DNA from: Helicobacter sp.
Lineage (GTDB): Bacteria; Campylobacterota; Campylobacteria; Campylobacterales; Helicobacteraceae
Direction: 5' to 3'
Length of the DNA stretch: 64,000 nt
Assembly: GCF_022770205.1 (NCBI RefSeq)
Contig: NZ_JALEIK010000019.1
Coordinates: 174,969-238,968, forward strand
In this document: piece after piece, positions 43,015 through 53,192 of the stretch
Position numbering within the stretch: position 1 is the stretch's first letter
How the letters are laid out: the number at the start of each line of letters is the position of its first letter
Translations under genes and position numbers: made by a program
The notes under the pieces: generated by a model
Seen by the model: the letters and a program-made list of their open reading frames with translations, nothing else
What the model was told of the DNA's origin: nothing
Databases searched by the model: none

Positions 43015-45309
43015 ATGATAGGTTCATTATACAGAGGGATTAGTGGAATCAGAACACATCAATTCGCACTTGATTCCACTTCAAACAACATTGCAAATGT
43101 TAATACTACGGGATACAGAGCAAATTCCACAGAATTTAAAAGTCTTTTTTCAACAAATCTAAACTACATCAACTCTAACTCTCCAATTTCTAATGACTAT
43201 AATTATGGTTCTACGATTGGAGCAAATGCAATTAACGCTAATGATGGGACTTATGTAAAGGCTGATGGAGAGTTTAATGTTGCTTATAGCGGAAAAGGCT
43301 GGTTTGTTGTGGGGCTAAATAAAGGCGGAGAGTTTGACATTAAAGCACCAAACTACACAGGAGTGCAACAAAACTTTTTTACGCGCGATGGTTCTTTTAG
43401 CTTAGATGGTGAAGGCTATTTAGTAAATTCTAGCGGTTATTATATGTATGGAATCAATCTAGGAAAAATCGCAGCTGATGGAACGCTAACAGGCACAAAC
43501 AACCTAGAAGCAGATTATGCAGCACTTGGAGGATCAACATTAAAGCCTTTGCAAATCCCAAAAAATCTACACTACCAACCAACACTAACCACAGAAGTAA
43601 ATCTTGCCATCAATTTAAACCGCACACAAAATCCAAAGGGAATCACCGCCTTAAAAGATGAAAAGGGCAATTTTAGTATGGATAAATTCCTAGCACAAGA
43701 CATTAACTCCCTAATGGACGCTAGCGGGAAGCTTATTGATGCGCAAAACTTTAAAGACATTAAATTTAGCATTGAAAAAGAAGGAATAACTAGAGATTAT
43801 GCTTTCTCTTATGGAGTAGATTTTAAAAGTATGGGTGAGCTTATGGAGCGCATCAAGGAAACAACTGGCTTAACATTAGGATTAAAGCTTGATAGCCTTG
43901 GCAATCCCACTGATTGTTCTTTATTCTTAAGCAATAGCGGAATGCAAGATATAAAATTAAGTGTTAGCGGAAAGCTAGCAGATAAACTAGGTTTAAAAGC
44001 AAATAAAAGCCCATTGGAATCCGCTTTTAAAGGCGAGCTTAAAGAATACCAAGATGGCGAAACTTACAAAGACAAAGACTATGTTAAATATGAAGGAATC
44101 ATTTTTCAAAAAAATGGCGATGGAGCAGCTGCTGCAAATCCACTTGAAGATCCTAATGGTTGGACGCTTATTGATAGTAGCATTGTGGCAGAATATTCTG
44201 AGAAACAGGCTAAAGATTATGAAAAAGACGCCCTTGTTGTTGTAGATGGTAAGATTTATCAAAAGCAAACAGGAAAAGGGGGTATAACAGAAGTCATAGA
44301 TCCCGTTACTGGCGAAGCTACCATTACTCCCCCAGCAGAAGACACAGCAAACTGGAAAGAAGTCGCTGAAGCTGCAATAGGGAGTATCGGAGAATACAAA
44401 GAAGGCGAAACCTATGAGCAGGATTCTATTGTTAGCCATAATGGAATCCTATACCAAAAAATTAATGGCACAGGCAACACAAATCCTGCCGAAGACTCAC
44501 AAGGCTGGAAACCACTTAGAGTCAATGGCATCACTAGCACACAACTTCAAGTTCCAACTTATGAAACAAATACAGAAATCTTTAGCGATTCTGGTGAAAA
44601 ATTTATTTTAAAGAGTCAATATGTGCTTTTAGAACAAAGCAACCCTAACGCTAACCCAGCAACACTAGAGCACTGGGAAGTGCGCACAGAAATTTATGAC
44701 AGCACAGGAAAAATGCTAATTAGCGATGCTCCCGTGATGAGTGAAATCACTTTTAATGCTGACGGAAGCGCAAATGCTACTCCTTTTGAAGTGCCATTTA
44801 ATAACCAAAGTATTAGCGTGGATTTAACAAAATCTGAAGATGGCAAAACTTCTAGCAACTTTGCCTACACAGATTCCACCACAAAATCCGTTACGCAAGA
44901 TGGAACACAAGCTGGAATTGTAAAAAACATTATCATTAATAATGATGGAATCCTTTTAGTTAATTTCACAAATGGAAAAATGGAGCCTATTGGACGCTTT
45001 GGAATTGCTGCATTTGTTAATGATCAAGGTTTAAGCAAAATAGGTGGGAATCTTTTTGAGATGAATGTGCGCACCATTAATGAAGAAACGAATGTTGTCA
45101 GCGGACCTCCGATTTTAGCGTGGAATGAGAAAGGGCTTGCAGGGCTTAAGTTTGGGCAAGTAATGGACCATATGCTAGAAACTAGCAATGTAGATACAGG
45201 AACCGCCCTAACAGATTTAATCATTTATCAAAGGGGCTACCAAATGAGTGCTAAATCCATCACAACAGCCGATCAGCTAATGCAAGAAGCAATCCAACTC
45301 AAACGCTAA
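43015..45309 (+). CDS. flgE: Flagellar hook protein FlgE with internal CBM5/12-like repeats
   Basis: MIGSLYRGISGIRTHQFALDSTSNNIANVNTTGYRA; C-terminal VDTGTALTDLIIYQRGYQMSAKSITTADQLMQEAI. Confidence 0.95.
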   Translation: MIGSLYRGISGIRTHQFALDSTSNNIANVNTTGYRANSTEFKSLFSTNLNYINSNSPISNDYNYGSTIGANAINANDGTYVKADGEFNVAYSGKGWFVVGLNKGGEFDIKAPNYTGVQQNFFTRDGSFSLDGEGYLVNSSGYYMYGINLGKIAADGTLTGTNNLEADYAALGGSTLKPLQIPKNLHYQPTLTTEVNLAINLNRTQNPKGITALKDEKGNFSMDKFLAQDINSLMDASGKLIDAQNFKDIKFSIEKEGITRDYAFSYGVDFKSMGELMERIKETTGLTLGLKLDSLGNPTDCSLFLSNSGMQDIKLSVSGKLADKLGLKANKSPLESAFKGELKEYQDGETYKDKDYVKYEGIIFQKNGDGAAAANPLEDPNGWTLIDSSIVAEYSEKQAKDYEKDALVVVDGKIYQKQTGKGGITEVIDPVTGEATITPPAEDTANWKEVAEAAIGSIGEYKEGETYEQDSIVSHNGILYQKINGTGNTNPAEDSQGWKPLRVNGITSTQLQVPTYETNTEIFSDSGEKFILKSQYVLLEQSNPNANPATLEHWEVRTEIYDSTGKMLISDAPVMSEITFNADGSANATPFEVPFNNQSISVDLTKSEDGKTSSNFAYTDSTTKSVTQDGTQAGIVKNIIINNDGILLVNFTNGKMEPIGRFGIAAFVNDQGLSKIGGNLFEMNVRTINEETNVVSGPPILAWNEKGLAGLKFGQVMDHMLETSNVDTGTALTDLIIYQRGYQMSAKSITTADQLMQEAIQLKR
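44035..44523 (+). repeat. Three tandem divergent CBM5/12 (ChtBD3)-like modules in FlgE
   Basis: ELKEYQDGETYKDKDYVKYEGIIFQKN...NPLEDPNGWTLI / IVAEYSEKQAKDYEKDALVVVDGKIYQKQ...PAEDTANWKEV / IGEYKEGETYEQDSIVSHNGILYQKI...NPAEDSQGWKPL. Confidence 0.7.
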
Positions 45310-46082
45310 GACAAAAGCCTAAGCTGTCCGATTCTGTATAGCGCAAAGTCATATTTAATCGGATCGCTTGCATCAAACTCCCTTAAACTCTGACTGACTT
45401 CAAGCACCGCTTTATAATCATAACTTTTGCGCTTTAGCAATCCTAGCCTTTGTGAGATTCTAAAAGTATGCGTATCAAGCGGCAATAATAAATCCTTTGT
45501 ATCCACACTACTCCAAAGCCCTAAATCAAGAAAATCTTTACGCACCATCCAACGCAAAAAAAGATTCCATCTTTTTAAAGGCGAAGTGTTTTTCTCAGTA
45601 ATTGGAGCACCTAACAAAAATTGCAAGCCCTTAGAATTTGGGTTTTGCAAACGCCTATAAATTGCATTTTGCAAACTTTGGATTCCACTTAAAATACCAT
45701 TTTGGATTCCAACTTTTTGATACCCTTGATAAAAAATACTCTCCAAAGACTCTAAATGCAACAACACCCTAAAGAAATCCTGAATCTCTGCATTACTTTG
45801 AAAGCGATAAGGTTGATTTGTTTGCAATTTACAATTCCCATTAGAATCTAACAAATCCCCTAAATTACAGCTCCGTAAAAATTTTAAAATCGCCCTAACA
45901 TTACCATAAGCAAATAACGCACAAAACAAAGCAATCTTTTCATTTCTAAACTCTCTTGCCACAAGCAAGGGATCTAAGAACTCTTCACTCACAGCGCATT
46001 CTGCATTAAAATTCTGATATTGTGCTTCTAAAAACACTTTTAAAAACTTTTTAGAGGGATGTTTTGGAATCTTAAAAGCCAT
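45306..46082 (-). CDS. TIGR02757 family (DUF2400) protein
   Basis: KNEKIALFCALFAYGNVRAILKFL; PLDTHTFRISQRLGLLKRKSYD. Confidence 0.82.
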   Translation of the reverse strand: MAFKIPKHPSKKFLKVFLEAQYQNFNAECAVSEEFLDPLLVAREFRNEKIALFCALFAYGNVRAILKFLRSCNLGDLLDSNGNCKLQTNQPYRFQSNAEIQDFFRVLLHLESLESIFYQGYQKVGIQNGILSGIQSLQNAIYRRLQNPNSKGLQFLLGAPITEKNTSPLKRWNLFLRWMVRKDFLDLGLWSSVDTKDLLLPLDTHTFRISQRLGLLKRKSYDYKAVLEVSQSLREFDASDPIKYDFALYRIGQLRLLS

Positions 46083-48487
46083 TATGGATTCTGTAATAAT
46101 TGCCTTGTATCAATTTTAAAATCAAAATATTTAGATTCCACTTTAGAATCCCCAAGCATTCCAAACTGCACACTTGCTGCATTAAAATTTTTCTCTTGTA
46201 GATAAATAATTGCATTAGCAATCCTTGTTTCATAATGCGTTGGTGCTTCTAGTTTAGCTAATTGCAACAACGCAGCAGCATTTTCTAAATGCCCTGCCCC
46301 AACTGCTGTAACTCCCGCTAAAAACAGCGTTTGCGTATCCTGCTCCTTAAAATCATCTATTAAACTATTATAAAGCGTAAAAGCTTTTTCAAACTCTTGT
46401 AGATACAAATAAGTTAATGCTAAAGCCTGTATCACGCCACGCACATCTTTTTGTTCCGTGATTAAACGCACATCTAAATCTTGTTCAATATAATGCAAAG
46501 TTCCAATAATATATGCAATCTCAACATACATCTCACGCACCACAGATGCGCCATAATAAAACGCATCTTTATTGATATTTTTGTCTTGGTAATACTGCTG
46601 AAGTTTTAAAGACAGGGCTTTTGGATCATCTTTGTAATTAAGTGCAAGCAGGGTTAGCAAATTTGCAATAGGATCGCGCGGTGCAATATGCTTTAAAGAT
46701 TCCGCACTTTTAATTAGCAAGCTTTGGTTATTGAGTTGCACACCTTGCGCAAAATCTAGCGCATAATAAATTGCCACATTGCTATTTTCTTTCTCTAGCG
46801 ATTCTAAAGAATTTGGAATCCCATCACGCACAAAATTTAAGAGTGCTTGAATAAACTCTTGCTCCATTATACTGCCATTAAAATTTACAATCTCCCTGCC
46901 CACTTCTTCTTCTAAGCGTGTGGTATCTCTGTATGTTAATTTTGCTGCAATCATCGCAAAAAGTCCGGCGTGCAAATCACTAGGATTTAAGTGAAACGCG
47001 CGCAAAAAATGACGATATGCTAAGTCAAAATCATTCATTTGCGCATAATTTAATCCTAAATTATAATGCAAAATAGAATGGTTTGGATAGGTATCCACCG
47101 CTTTCTTTAAAAGTGCATTGGCATTGCGAACATTCCCATTTAGCGTTTCTAAAATCGCATTTGCAATATTGCGATTAACACGAGAAATCGTCTGTCCGCG
47201 CACTAAAATCTCTTTTGCTTCTTGCAAATTTTCAATGTGTATGCTAATCCCACCTTCTTGTATCACATTAAAGGCTTCTTGCGCATCAAAAACCTTATAA
47301 GGTGCATAATAAAAAAGAATCTTATAAGCATTTAGCTTTTGTCCGCTAAAACTCTCCCAAAAACGCTTTTGTGCAATATCCACATTAAAAAACTCATCGC
47401 GCAAAGTGATTTTAATTGGATAGGGATTACTCTTTAATGCACCTTCATCGTTTGCATACTTACTAGAAATCCTAGAAGCTTGTCCGTATTCTGGAAGTTT
47501 CATCTTAATTAATAGCAACGCAAAATCTGCTTCTTGAGTGCTTCCAAAGGCGTCAATGCTTTGCAGCATTAATGAGTTTGCACGCGGATAATCCCCAATG
47601 CGCGCATAAAGCAAAGCAAGATTAAACCAATTTTTAGCATCTGTTGAATTTCTACTCAAAGCTTCAATGGCTTTGTAATTATTATTAAAATACGCATACA
47701 TCGCTGCTAAGAGCGCATCACTTTCAGCTTGATAATACGGAGAATTTCTATGCAAAAGGGATGAAAACGCTTCTAAATAATTCCCCAAATAAAAATTTGT
47801 CAAAGAATACAAATAAGAATATAAAGGCAAATTTCCAGAATAAGGCAAATAAGTTTGTGCCAACTGCAAATAGTAGCGGTATTGCAATGGCTCCCCTAAA
47901 CGCAAAGCACACACCGCCGCATTTAATGCACTAATCACCCTATCCTCATTTAAATCAATCGCTTTTTGAAACGACTTAAGGGCTTCTGCATAAGCCCTCT
48001 CTTCCATTTGTGCCACACCTAAATTATAATTAGACAAAACTTCAGAATAATTAGAAATTCTTCCATATAAGTCTAATGCTTCCTGCTTGTTTCCATTTGT
48101 GTATAAAAAATTTGCCTTTTTAATCAATGCTTCTAAATTTTCAGCATTTGTAATCAATTCTTTGCTTTGATTAATCGTAAAATCTCCTGGCGGAGTTATC
48201 ATAGCATCTGTTTGTTGCGGTTCTTTATGCTCTTTAGTCAAAAGAAGACCAATGAGAAAAATAAATGCAAGCAACAAAAGCCCAAACAAAAAAAATAAAA
48301 AAGCTGTTGTTTTCTTATGTTGTGCAAAATAGTCTAATAACCTAACTGTTTTCCCTTCTGGCTTTTGTGGTTCTGCATCTTTTTTTAAAATATCATCTAA
48401 AACATTAAAGCTATCATCAAGTTGAATCACATCGCCATCAGGGGCTTGTGGCGCATTGCTTGGTGTATTGCTTTGATTCTCAGCCAT
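46082..48487 (-). CDS. pflB: TPR membrane protein, probable flagellar motor protein PflB
   Basis: Single TM near residue 60-85 then many TPR repeats; adjacency to serS resembles the Campylobacter pflB locus as I recall it. Confidence 0.7.
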   Translation of the reverse strand: MAENQSNTPSNAPQAPDGDVIQLDDSFNVLDDILKKDAEPQKPEGKTVRLLDYFAQHKKTTAFLFFLFGLLLLAFIFLIGLLLTKEHKEPQQTDAMITPPGDFTINQSKELITNAENLEALIKKANFLYTNGNKQEALDLYGRISNYSEVLSNYNLGVAQMEERAYAEALKSFQKAIDLNEDRVISALNAAVCALRLGEPLQYRYYLQLAQTYLPYSGNLPLYSYLYSLTNFYLGNYLEAFSSLLHRNSPYYQAESDALLAAMYAYFNNNYKAIEALSRNSTDAKNWFNLALLYARIGDYPRANSLMLQSIDAFGSTQEADFALLLIKMKLPEYGQASRISSKYANDEGALKSNPYPIKITLRDEFFNVDIAQKRFWESFSGQKLNAYKILFYYAPYKVFDAQEAFNVIQEGGISIHIENLQEAKEILVRGQTISRVNRNIANAILETLNGNVRNANALLKKAVDTYPNHSILHYNLGLNYAQMNDFDLAYRHFLRAFHLNPSDLHAGLFAMIAAKLTYRDTTRLEEEVGREIVNFNGSIMEQEFIQALLNFVRDGIPNSLESLEKENSNVAIYYALDFAQGVQLNNQSLLIKSAESLKHIAPRDPIANLLTLLALNYKDDPKALSLKLQQYYQDKNINKDAFYYGASVVREMYVEIAYIIGTLHYIEQDLDVRLITEQKDVRGVIQALALTYLYLQEFEKAFTLYNSLIDDFKEQDTQTLFLAGVTAVGAGHLENAAALLQLAKLEAPTHYETRIANAIIYLQEKNFNAASVQFGMLGDSKVESKYFDFKIDTRQLLQNP

Positions 48488-48490
48488 TTA

Positions 48491-49768
48491 CTATCTCAAA
48501 TAAGATTCCAAAACAGATGGAATCCTAATGCTTCCATCAGCATTTTGATAATTTTCCATAATGGCTACAAGTGTTCTACCCACTGCTAGACTTGAACCAT
48601 TTAATGTATGCACTAGGACATTCTTTTTATTGGAATCTTTATAGCGGATTTTAGCCCTTCTTGCTTGAAAATCCCTTGTGTTGGAAATGGAGCTAATCTC
48701 TCTATAACAATTCTGCCCCGGAAGCCACACTTCAATATCTATCGTATTGCTTGCGCTAAAGCCTAAATCCCCACCACAGAGTTGCACTAAACGATGGGGA
48801 AGTCCCAAAGACACAAGCAATTCTGAAGCACAAGCAACCATTCTCTCTTGCATCCTATCGCTATCTTGTGGCGTTGTGAGTGCCACAAGCTCTACCTTAT
48901 CAAATTGATGCTGTCTAATAATCCCACGCGTATCTCTCCCTGCACTGCCCGCTTCTTTCCTAAAACAAGGCGTATAAGCTGTTAGCATCATAGGTAACAT
49001 ATCCTCTTTTAAAATCTCATCACTATAAAGATTTGTAAGCGTTGCTTCAGCCGTTGGAATCAAATATAATGCGCGTCCCTTGCCACTCTCTTCCTCTTTA
49101 AAATCAGAAATCTTAAATAAATCCTCTTCAAACTTTGGTAACTGCCCTGTGCCAAAAAGCGTCTGTGCATTTGCAATCACTGGAGTGCCAACTTCACTAA
49201 ATCCGTGCGCACTATTAAAATCAAGCATATAATTAATCAATGCTCTCTCTAGCTTCGCTCCCATTCCCATAAACACACTAAAACGACTTTTAGCAAGCTT
49301 CACACCGCGCTCAAAATCAATCCACCCATTTTGCTCCGCTAATTCCCAATGCTCCTTTGGCTTAAAATTAAATTGTGGAATCTCTAGCACCTTTTTTAGT
49401 TCCACATTATCGTTCTCATCTCTTCCAAAAGGCGTTTTAGAATCCGGAATATTTGGGATATTATGCGTTAATTCTTGAAGTTGATTTTCCCAAACTTCTA
49501 ACTCTTTTGCTTGCAAATCAATCTGTGTTTTAAGCCCATCACACTCTATTTTAAGAGCGTTAATATCGCCGCCTTCTTGCTTGTATTTTGCAAAAAGCTT
49601 TGTTTTTGCATTTTGCTCTGCTTGTAACTCCTCTAGGGCAATTTTCTTTTGCTTATAATTTAAACTACTCTGACGCAAAGCATCTAAGAAAGCTGCATCA
49701 ATATTGCGTTTTGATAATTTTTCTGCCACAGAATCAAAGGCATTGACAAGAAGTTTTAAATCAATCAT
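48491..49768 (-). CDS. serS: Seryl-tRNA synthetase
   Basis: Class II motifs; [45 protein letters not shown]. Confidence 0.98.
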   Translation of the reverse strand: MIDLKLLVNAFDSVAEKLSKRNIDAAFLDALRQSSLNYKQKKIALEELQAEQNAKTKLFAKYKQEGGDINALKIECDGLKTQIDLQAKELEVWENQLQELTHNIPNIPDSKTPFGRDENDNVELKKVLEIPQFNFKPKEHWELAEQNGWIDFERGVKLAKSRFSVFMGMGAKLERALINYMLDFNSAHGFSEVGTPVIANAQTLFGTGQLPKFEEDLFKISDFKEEESGKGRALYLIPTAEATLTNLYSDEILKEDMLPMMLTAYTPCFRKEAGSAGRDTRGIIRQHQFDKVELVALTTPQDSDRMQERMVACASELLVSLGLPHRLVQLCGGDLGFSASNTIDIEVWLPGQNCYREISSISNTRDFQARRAKIRYKDSNKKNVLVHTLNGSSLAVGRTLVAIMENYQNADGSIRIPSVLESYLR

Positions 49769-49898
49769 ACCATAACCCCAACAAACTTGAAGATGTAAGG
49801 ATTCTACAATACTGCTTTTTAAAATAGGCTAAAAATTTTATAAATTAGGAAAAATCAAAGAAAAACAATATATAATTAAGCTTTTTTAAGGAGTTTAA

Positions 49899-50111
49899 AT
49901 GCTTGGGAATTTTACACTCACGCTTTCAATTCTATGCGGAATCTCACTTGTAATTTTAGCAATCGCTGGAATTTCAATTAGAAAAAATAGCACCAAACTG
50001 ACAAGCTTTGAAAAAAAACTTTTATTCTTTGTGGCGTTTTTAGTTTGTTTTGGAATCATCATATTATATATTTTAGGCAATCTTGAGTTATTCATCGCCC
50101 TAATTAGCTAA
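49899..50111 (+). CDS. Small membrane protein of unknown function (70 aa)
   Basis: Two hydrophobic segments; TATAAT at 49871 and AAGGAG before the ATG. Confidence 0.6.
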   Translation: MLGNFTLTLSILCGISLVILAIAGISIRKNSTKLTSFEKKLLFFVAFLVCFGIIILYILGNLELFIALIS

Positions 50112-50121
50112 AACCCACAAA

Positions 50122-50144
50122 AAGATTCCAACTTTTGGAATCTT
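50122..50144. terminator. Bidirectional terminator-like hairpin
   Basis: Perfect 10-bp inverted repeat AAGATTCCAA-CTT-TTGGAATCTT between convergent genes. Confidence 0.7.
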
Positions 50145-51489
50145 AGACTTTCTGTTTTCTCCATATCCCACTTTGAAAAATTTTCCAATACACAAATGCT
50201 CTTAAAAAAGTTTCTAAACAAATACATAAATAAATATACTCTACAGCATATCCAAGCGTTGCAATAAAATAGCAAGGAAGAACACGCAATCCCCAAATCA
50301 TCACACTATTAATTGCTAATGTAATCTTCGTAATCCCAGCTCCACGCAATGCCCCATCTAAAATACAAATAAAAGCAAAAGGTAATTGAGAGATTCCAAT
50401 AGGGATAAGATAGCTTGCGCTTGCACTTATTGCTTCAATGTCTTGAGTGAAAAATCCTGCAAGCTCTGGAGCAAATACACTCATTATAAGCCCAACAAGC
50501 CCCATAAAGATTCCACCTAATAGCAAAGTATTTAGCGTGGAATATTTTGCTTCTAAAGGCTTCTTTGCTCCAAGATTTTGTCCCATTAACGCCATTGCAG
50601 CAATCATAAATCCAAAGCCCGGCATAAAAGCAAATCCTTCAATCCGTGTAGCTATCTGATAGCCCGCCAAATCATAAGTGCCATAAAGAGCTACAAATTT
50701 TGTCATAAATAAAATTGCAAAAAGCGTTAAAAACCGCTCCGCCCCACTTGGAATCCCAACAACAAATGCACGCCTAATGTAATTAAAATTAATCCGCCCC
50801 CTTAATGCAATAGGACTATTTTTATACACTAACAAAAGCAAAAAAAGTGCTAAAGTTTCTAGGGTATTAATAATTAATGTGCCAATAGCCGCCCCAATCA
50901 CACCAAAAGCAGGAATAAGGACAAAGCCAAAAATTAAAATAAACTTAATAAAAGGATTAATAAGCGTGATAATAACCTTAATATAAAAAGGGAATTTCGC
51001 AGCCCCAGCAGCAGAAAATGCAGAAATACTCACTTGCTTAATCAAAAGTAAAGGCACACTAAAAAGTGCGATTTCTAAATACGCACTTCCAATCTCGTGC
51101 GCTTCATTAGAGATTCCAATCCAAGAGAAAAAAATTTCATAACTAAAAAATCCCAACACCATCAAAGGCAAAGACAAACAAAAGGAGGCGAAGGTTAAAC
51201 TAAGTGCCACCTCATTTGCACTTCTTGCATCATTTGCACCTAGAAACCTAGCCACAAGCGCACTATTCCCAACAAAAATAATCGTCGTAAATGCAAAGAT
51301 TAGTAGCATAAAATTCAAACTAACCCCCACTGCTACAATTGCACTTGCTCCAAAAACACCAATCATCAACAAATCAATGCTAAGATTAATAATGTCCAAA
51401 AGCGAGTTTAACCCAGAAGGAATTGCAATATTTAGAATCCTACGGCTTCTATCTTTAGAGAAAAAACGCAATCGTCTTAACACTTCCAC
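50143..51489 (-). CDS. MATE family efflux transporter
   Basis: About 12 TM segments; IAIPSGLNSLLDIINLSIDLLMIG; VGIPSGAERFL. Confidence 0.9.
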   Translation of the reverse strand: MEVLRRLRFFSKDRSRRILNIAIPSGLNSLLDIINLSIDLLMIGVFGASAIVAVGVSLNFMLLIFAFTTIIFVGNSALVARFLGANDARSANEVALSLTFASFCLSLPLMVLGFFSYEIFFSWIGISNEAHEIGSAYLEIALFSVPLLLIKQVSISAFSAAGAAKFPFYIKVIITLINPFIKFILIFGFVLIPAFGVIGAAIGTLIINTLETLALFLLLLVYKNSPIALRGRINFNYIRRAFVVGIPSGAERFLTLFAILFMTKFVALYGTYDLAGYQIATRIEGFAFMPGFGFMIAAMALMGQNLGAKKPLEAKYSTLNTLLLGGIFMGLVGLIMSVFAPELAGFFTQDIEAISASASYLIPIGISQLPFAFICILDGALRGAGITKITLAINSVMIWGLRVLPCYFIATLGYAVEYIYLCICLETFLRAFVYWKIFQSGIWRKQKV

Positions 51490-51546
51490 TCCAAGAATTA
51501 AAACTCAAATTGTAACAGATTTTAAAGCTTAAAATAAAGATTGCAT

Positions 51547-52947
51547 TTATTTCCAACACTCTGTATTTGTGATTCCAACATTCTCAGCCTTAAATGCAGG
51601 ATTTTTTCCTTCCTTTTTTTGCGCCTCATAATCCTTTAAAACCTTAATGGCAAGATTACTCAAAAGCAACATCACAATAATATTAATGCTTGCCATAAGC
51701 CCCATAAACACATCGGCTAAATCCCAAGCAAGCGATAAATTTAATTGCGCACCAATAAACACCATAAGCACAGCCAAAAAACGAAAAATCTGCAATGCAA
51801 GCTTATTCTCTGTAATAAACTTAAAATTTGCCTCTGCATAAAAATAATTTCCAATCAATGAAGTAAATGCAAACAGCACAATTGCAACACTCACAAACAT
51901 AAGCCCAAAAGTCCCTAAATGCCCTTGCATCACACCTTGAATTAGAAACATTCCTTGCAAGCTTTCTTTGTCGATATTGGAGCAAAGCACTATAAAAGCA
52001 CTTGCTGAACAAATAATTAGCGTATCAATAAACACCGATAGTGTTTGCACCATACCTTGCTTTGCTGGATGGCTAGTGTGTGCAGCGGCGGCGGCATTTG
52101 GTGCAGAACCCATACCCGCTTCATTAGAAAACAATCCACGCTTAATCCCAATCACAATTGCACTTCCAGCAAATCCGCCAAAAATTGCTTCAAAATTAAA
52201 GGCTTCCTGTAAAACATTTCCAAAAATAAGCGGAATCTTATCCACATTCATACCCACAATAATTAATGCCACCACAAGATAACCCAATGCCATAATTGGC
52301 ACTAAAACTGATGAAATGATTGCAGATTTCTTTGCTCCACCAAAGAAGAAAAACGCTACTAAAATCGCCAAAATTAAGCCCACAAAAAGCGTCAAATAAC
52401 CATTATTGTAAATTTCTTTTCCCACAAAAATTTCAAACGCAGAAGTGAGTGTGTAAGATTGTAATCCATTAAATCCGCAAGCAAAACAAAAGATTAAAGA
52501 AATGGCAAAGATTACACCAAGAATGCGTGAATTTAACGCACTCTCAATATAATACGCAGGACCACCCTTATAATGATGCTCTCCGTCTTTGCGCTTATAC
52601 ACTTGCGCCAAAGTAGATTCCACAAATGCACTTGCCCCACCAATAATAGCAGTAACCCACATCCAAAACAATGCTCCAACGCCCCCGCCAGTAATTGCTA
52701 CGGAAACCCCTACAATATTTCCGATTCCAACTCTTGAAGCCGTAGAAATCATTAATGCACCAAAGGGCGTAATATGCTCTTTGTTTCCACGCTCCTTTAA
52801 CACCCAAAATACATCTTTTAAAAAACGCAACTGAATTAAGCGCGTTCTAATCGTCAAATACAATCCGCATAAAATTAACGCAAAAACAAGCCAATAAGTG
52901 TATAAAAACCCACTGATAGCACCAACTAAATCATAAAATGCTTGCAT
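51547..52947 (-). CDS. Sodium:alanine symporter (AGCS family)
   Basis: TASRVGIGNIVGVSVAITGGGVGALFWMWVTAIIGG; GLFSNEAGMGSAPNAAAAAHTSHPAKQG. Confidence 0.95.
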   Translation of the reverse strand: MQAFYDLVGAISGFLYTYWLVFALILCGLYLTIRTRLIQLRFLKDVFWVLKERGNKEHITPFGALMISTASRVGIGNIVGVSVAITGGGVGALFWMWVTAIIGGASAFVESTLAQVYKRKDGEHHYKGGPAYYIESALNSRILGVIFAISLIFCFACGFNGLQSYTLTSAFEIFVGKEIYNNGYLTLFVGLILAILVAFFFFGGAKKSAIISSVLVPIMALGYLVVALIIVGMNVDKIPLIFGNVLQEAFNFEAIFGGFAGSAIVIGIKRGLFSNEAGMGSAPNAAAAAHTSHPAKQGMVQTLSVFIDTLIICSASAFIVLCSNIDKESLQGMFLIQGVMQGHLGTFGLMFVSVAIVLFAFTSLIGNYFYAEANFKFITENKLALQIFRFLAVLMVFIGAQLNLSLAWDLADVFMGLMASINIIVMLLLSNLAIKVLKDYEAQKKEGKNPAFKAENVGITNTECWK

Positions 52948-53067
52948 ATTTATCCTTTTATTAAAAATTATTTTTTAAGATAGCACAATTCTATCAAAAT
53001 AGCAAAAAAAGAAGATTTTATCCCTCAAGAAGTAATCAAAGAGAAATAGAATAAACATCAATAAGAA

Positions 53068-53192
53068 TTTTGAAATTTAGAGAAGGATAAATGCACAGCC
53101 CTTATTGATTTAATTAAAATCCCCCATGCCAATACCCGATTGTATAATTATGATATTGAAATTACGCATTTATCCTTCTATAAATTTCAAAA
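53068..53192. repeat. Unexplained palindromic element with 27-bp inverted ends
   Basis: 53068-53094 TTTTGAAATTTAGAGAAGGATAAATGC versus reverse complement of 53166-53192 TTTTGAAATTTATAGAAGGATAAATGC (26/27 identical); 71-nt spacer. Confidence 0.75.

Noticed and set aside
43993-44439. 148-aa ORF antisense to flgE
   Set aside because: Lies opposite the CBM-like repeats of a clearly coding gene; Cys/Phe-rich translation typical of an antisense shadow ORF.
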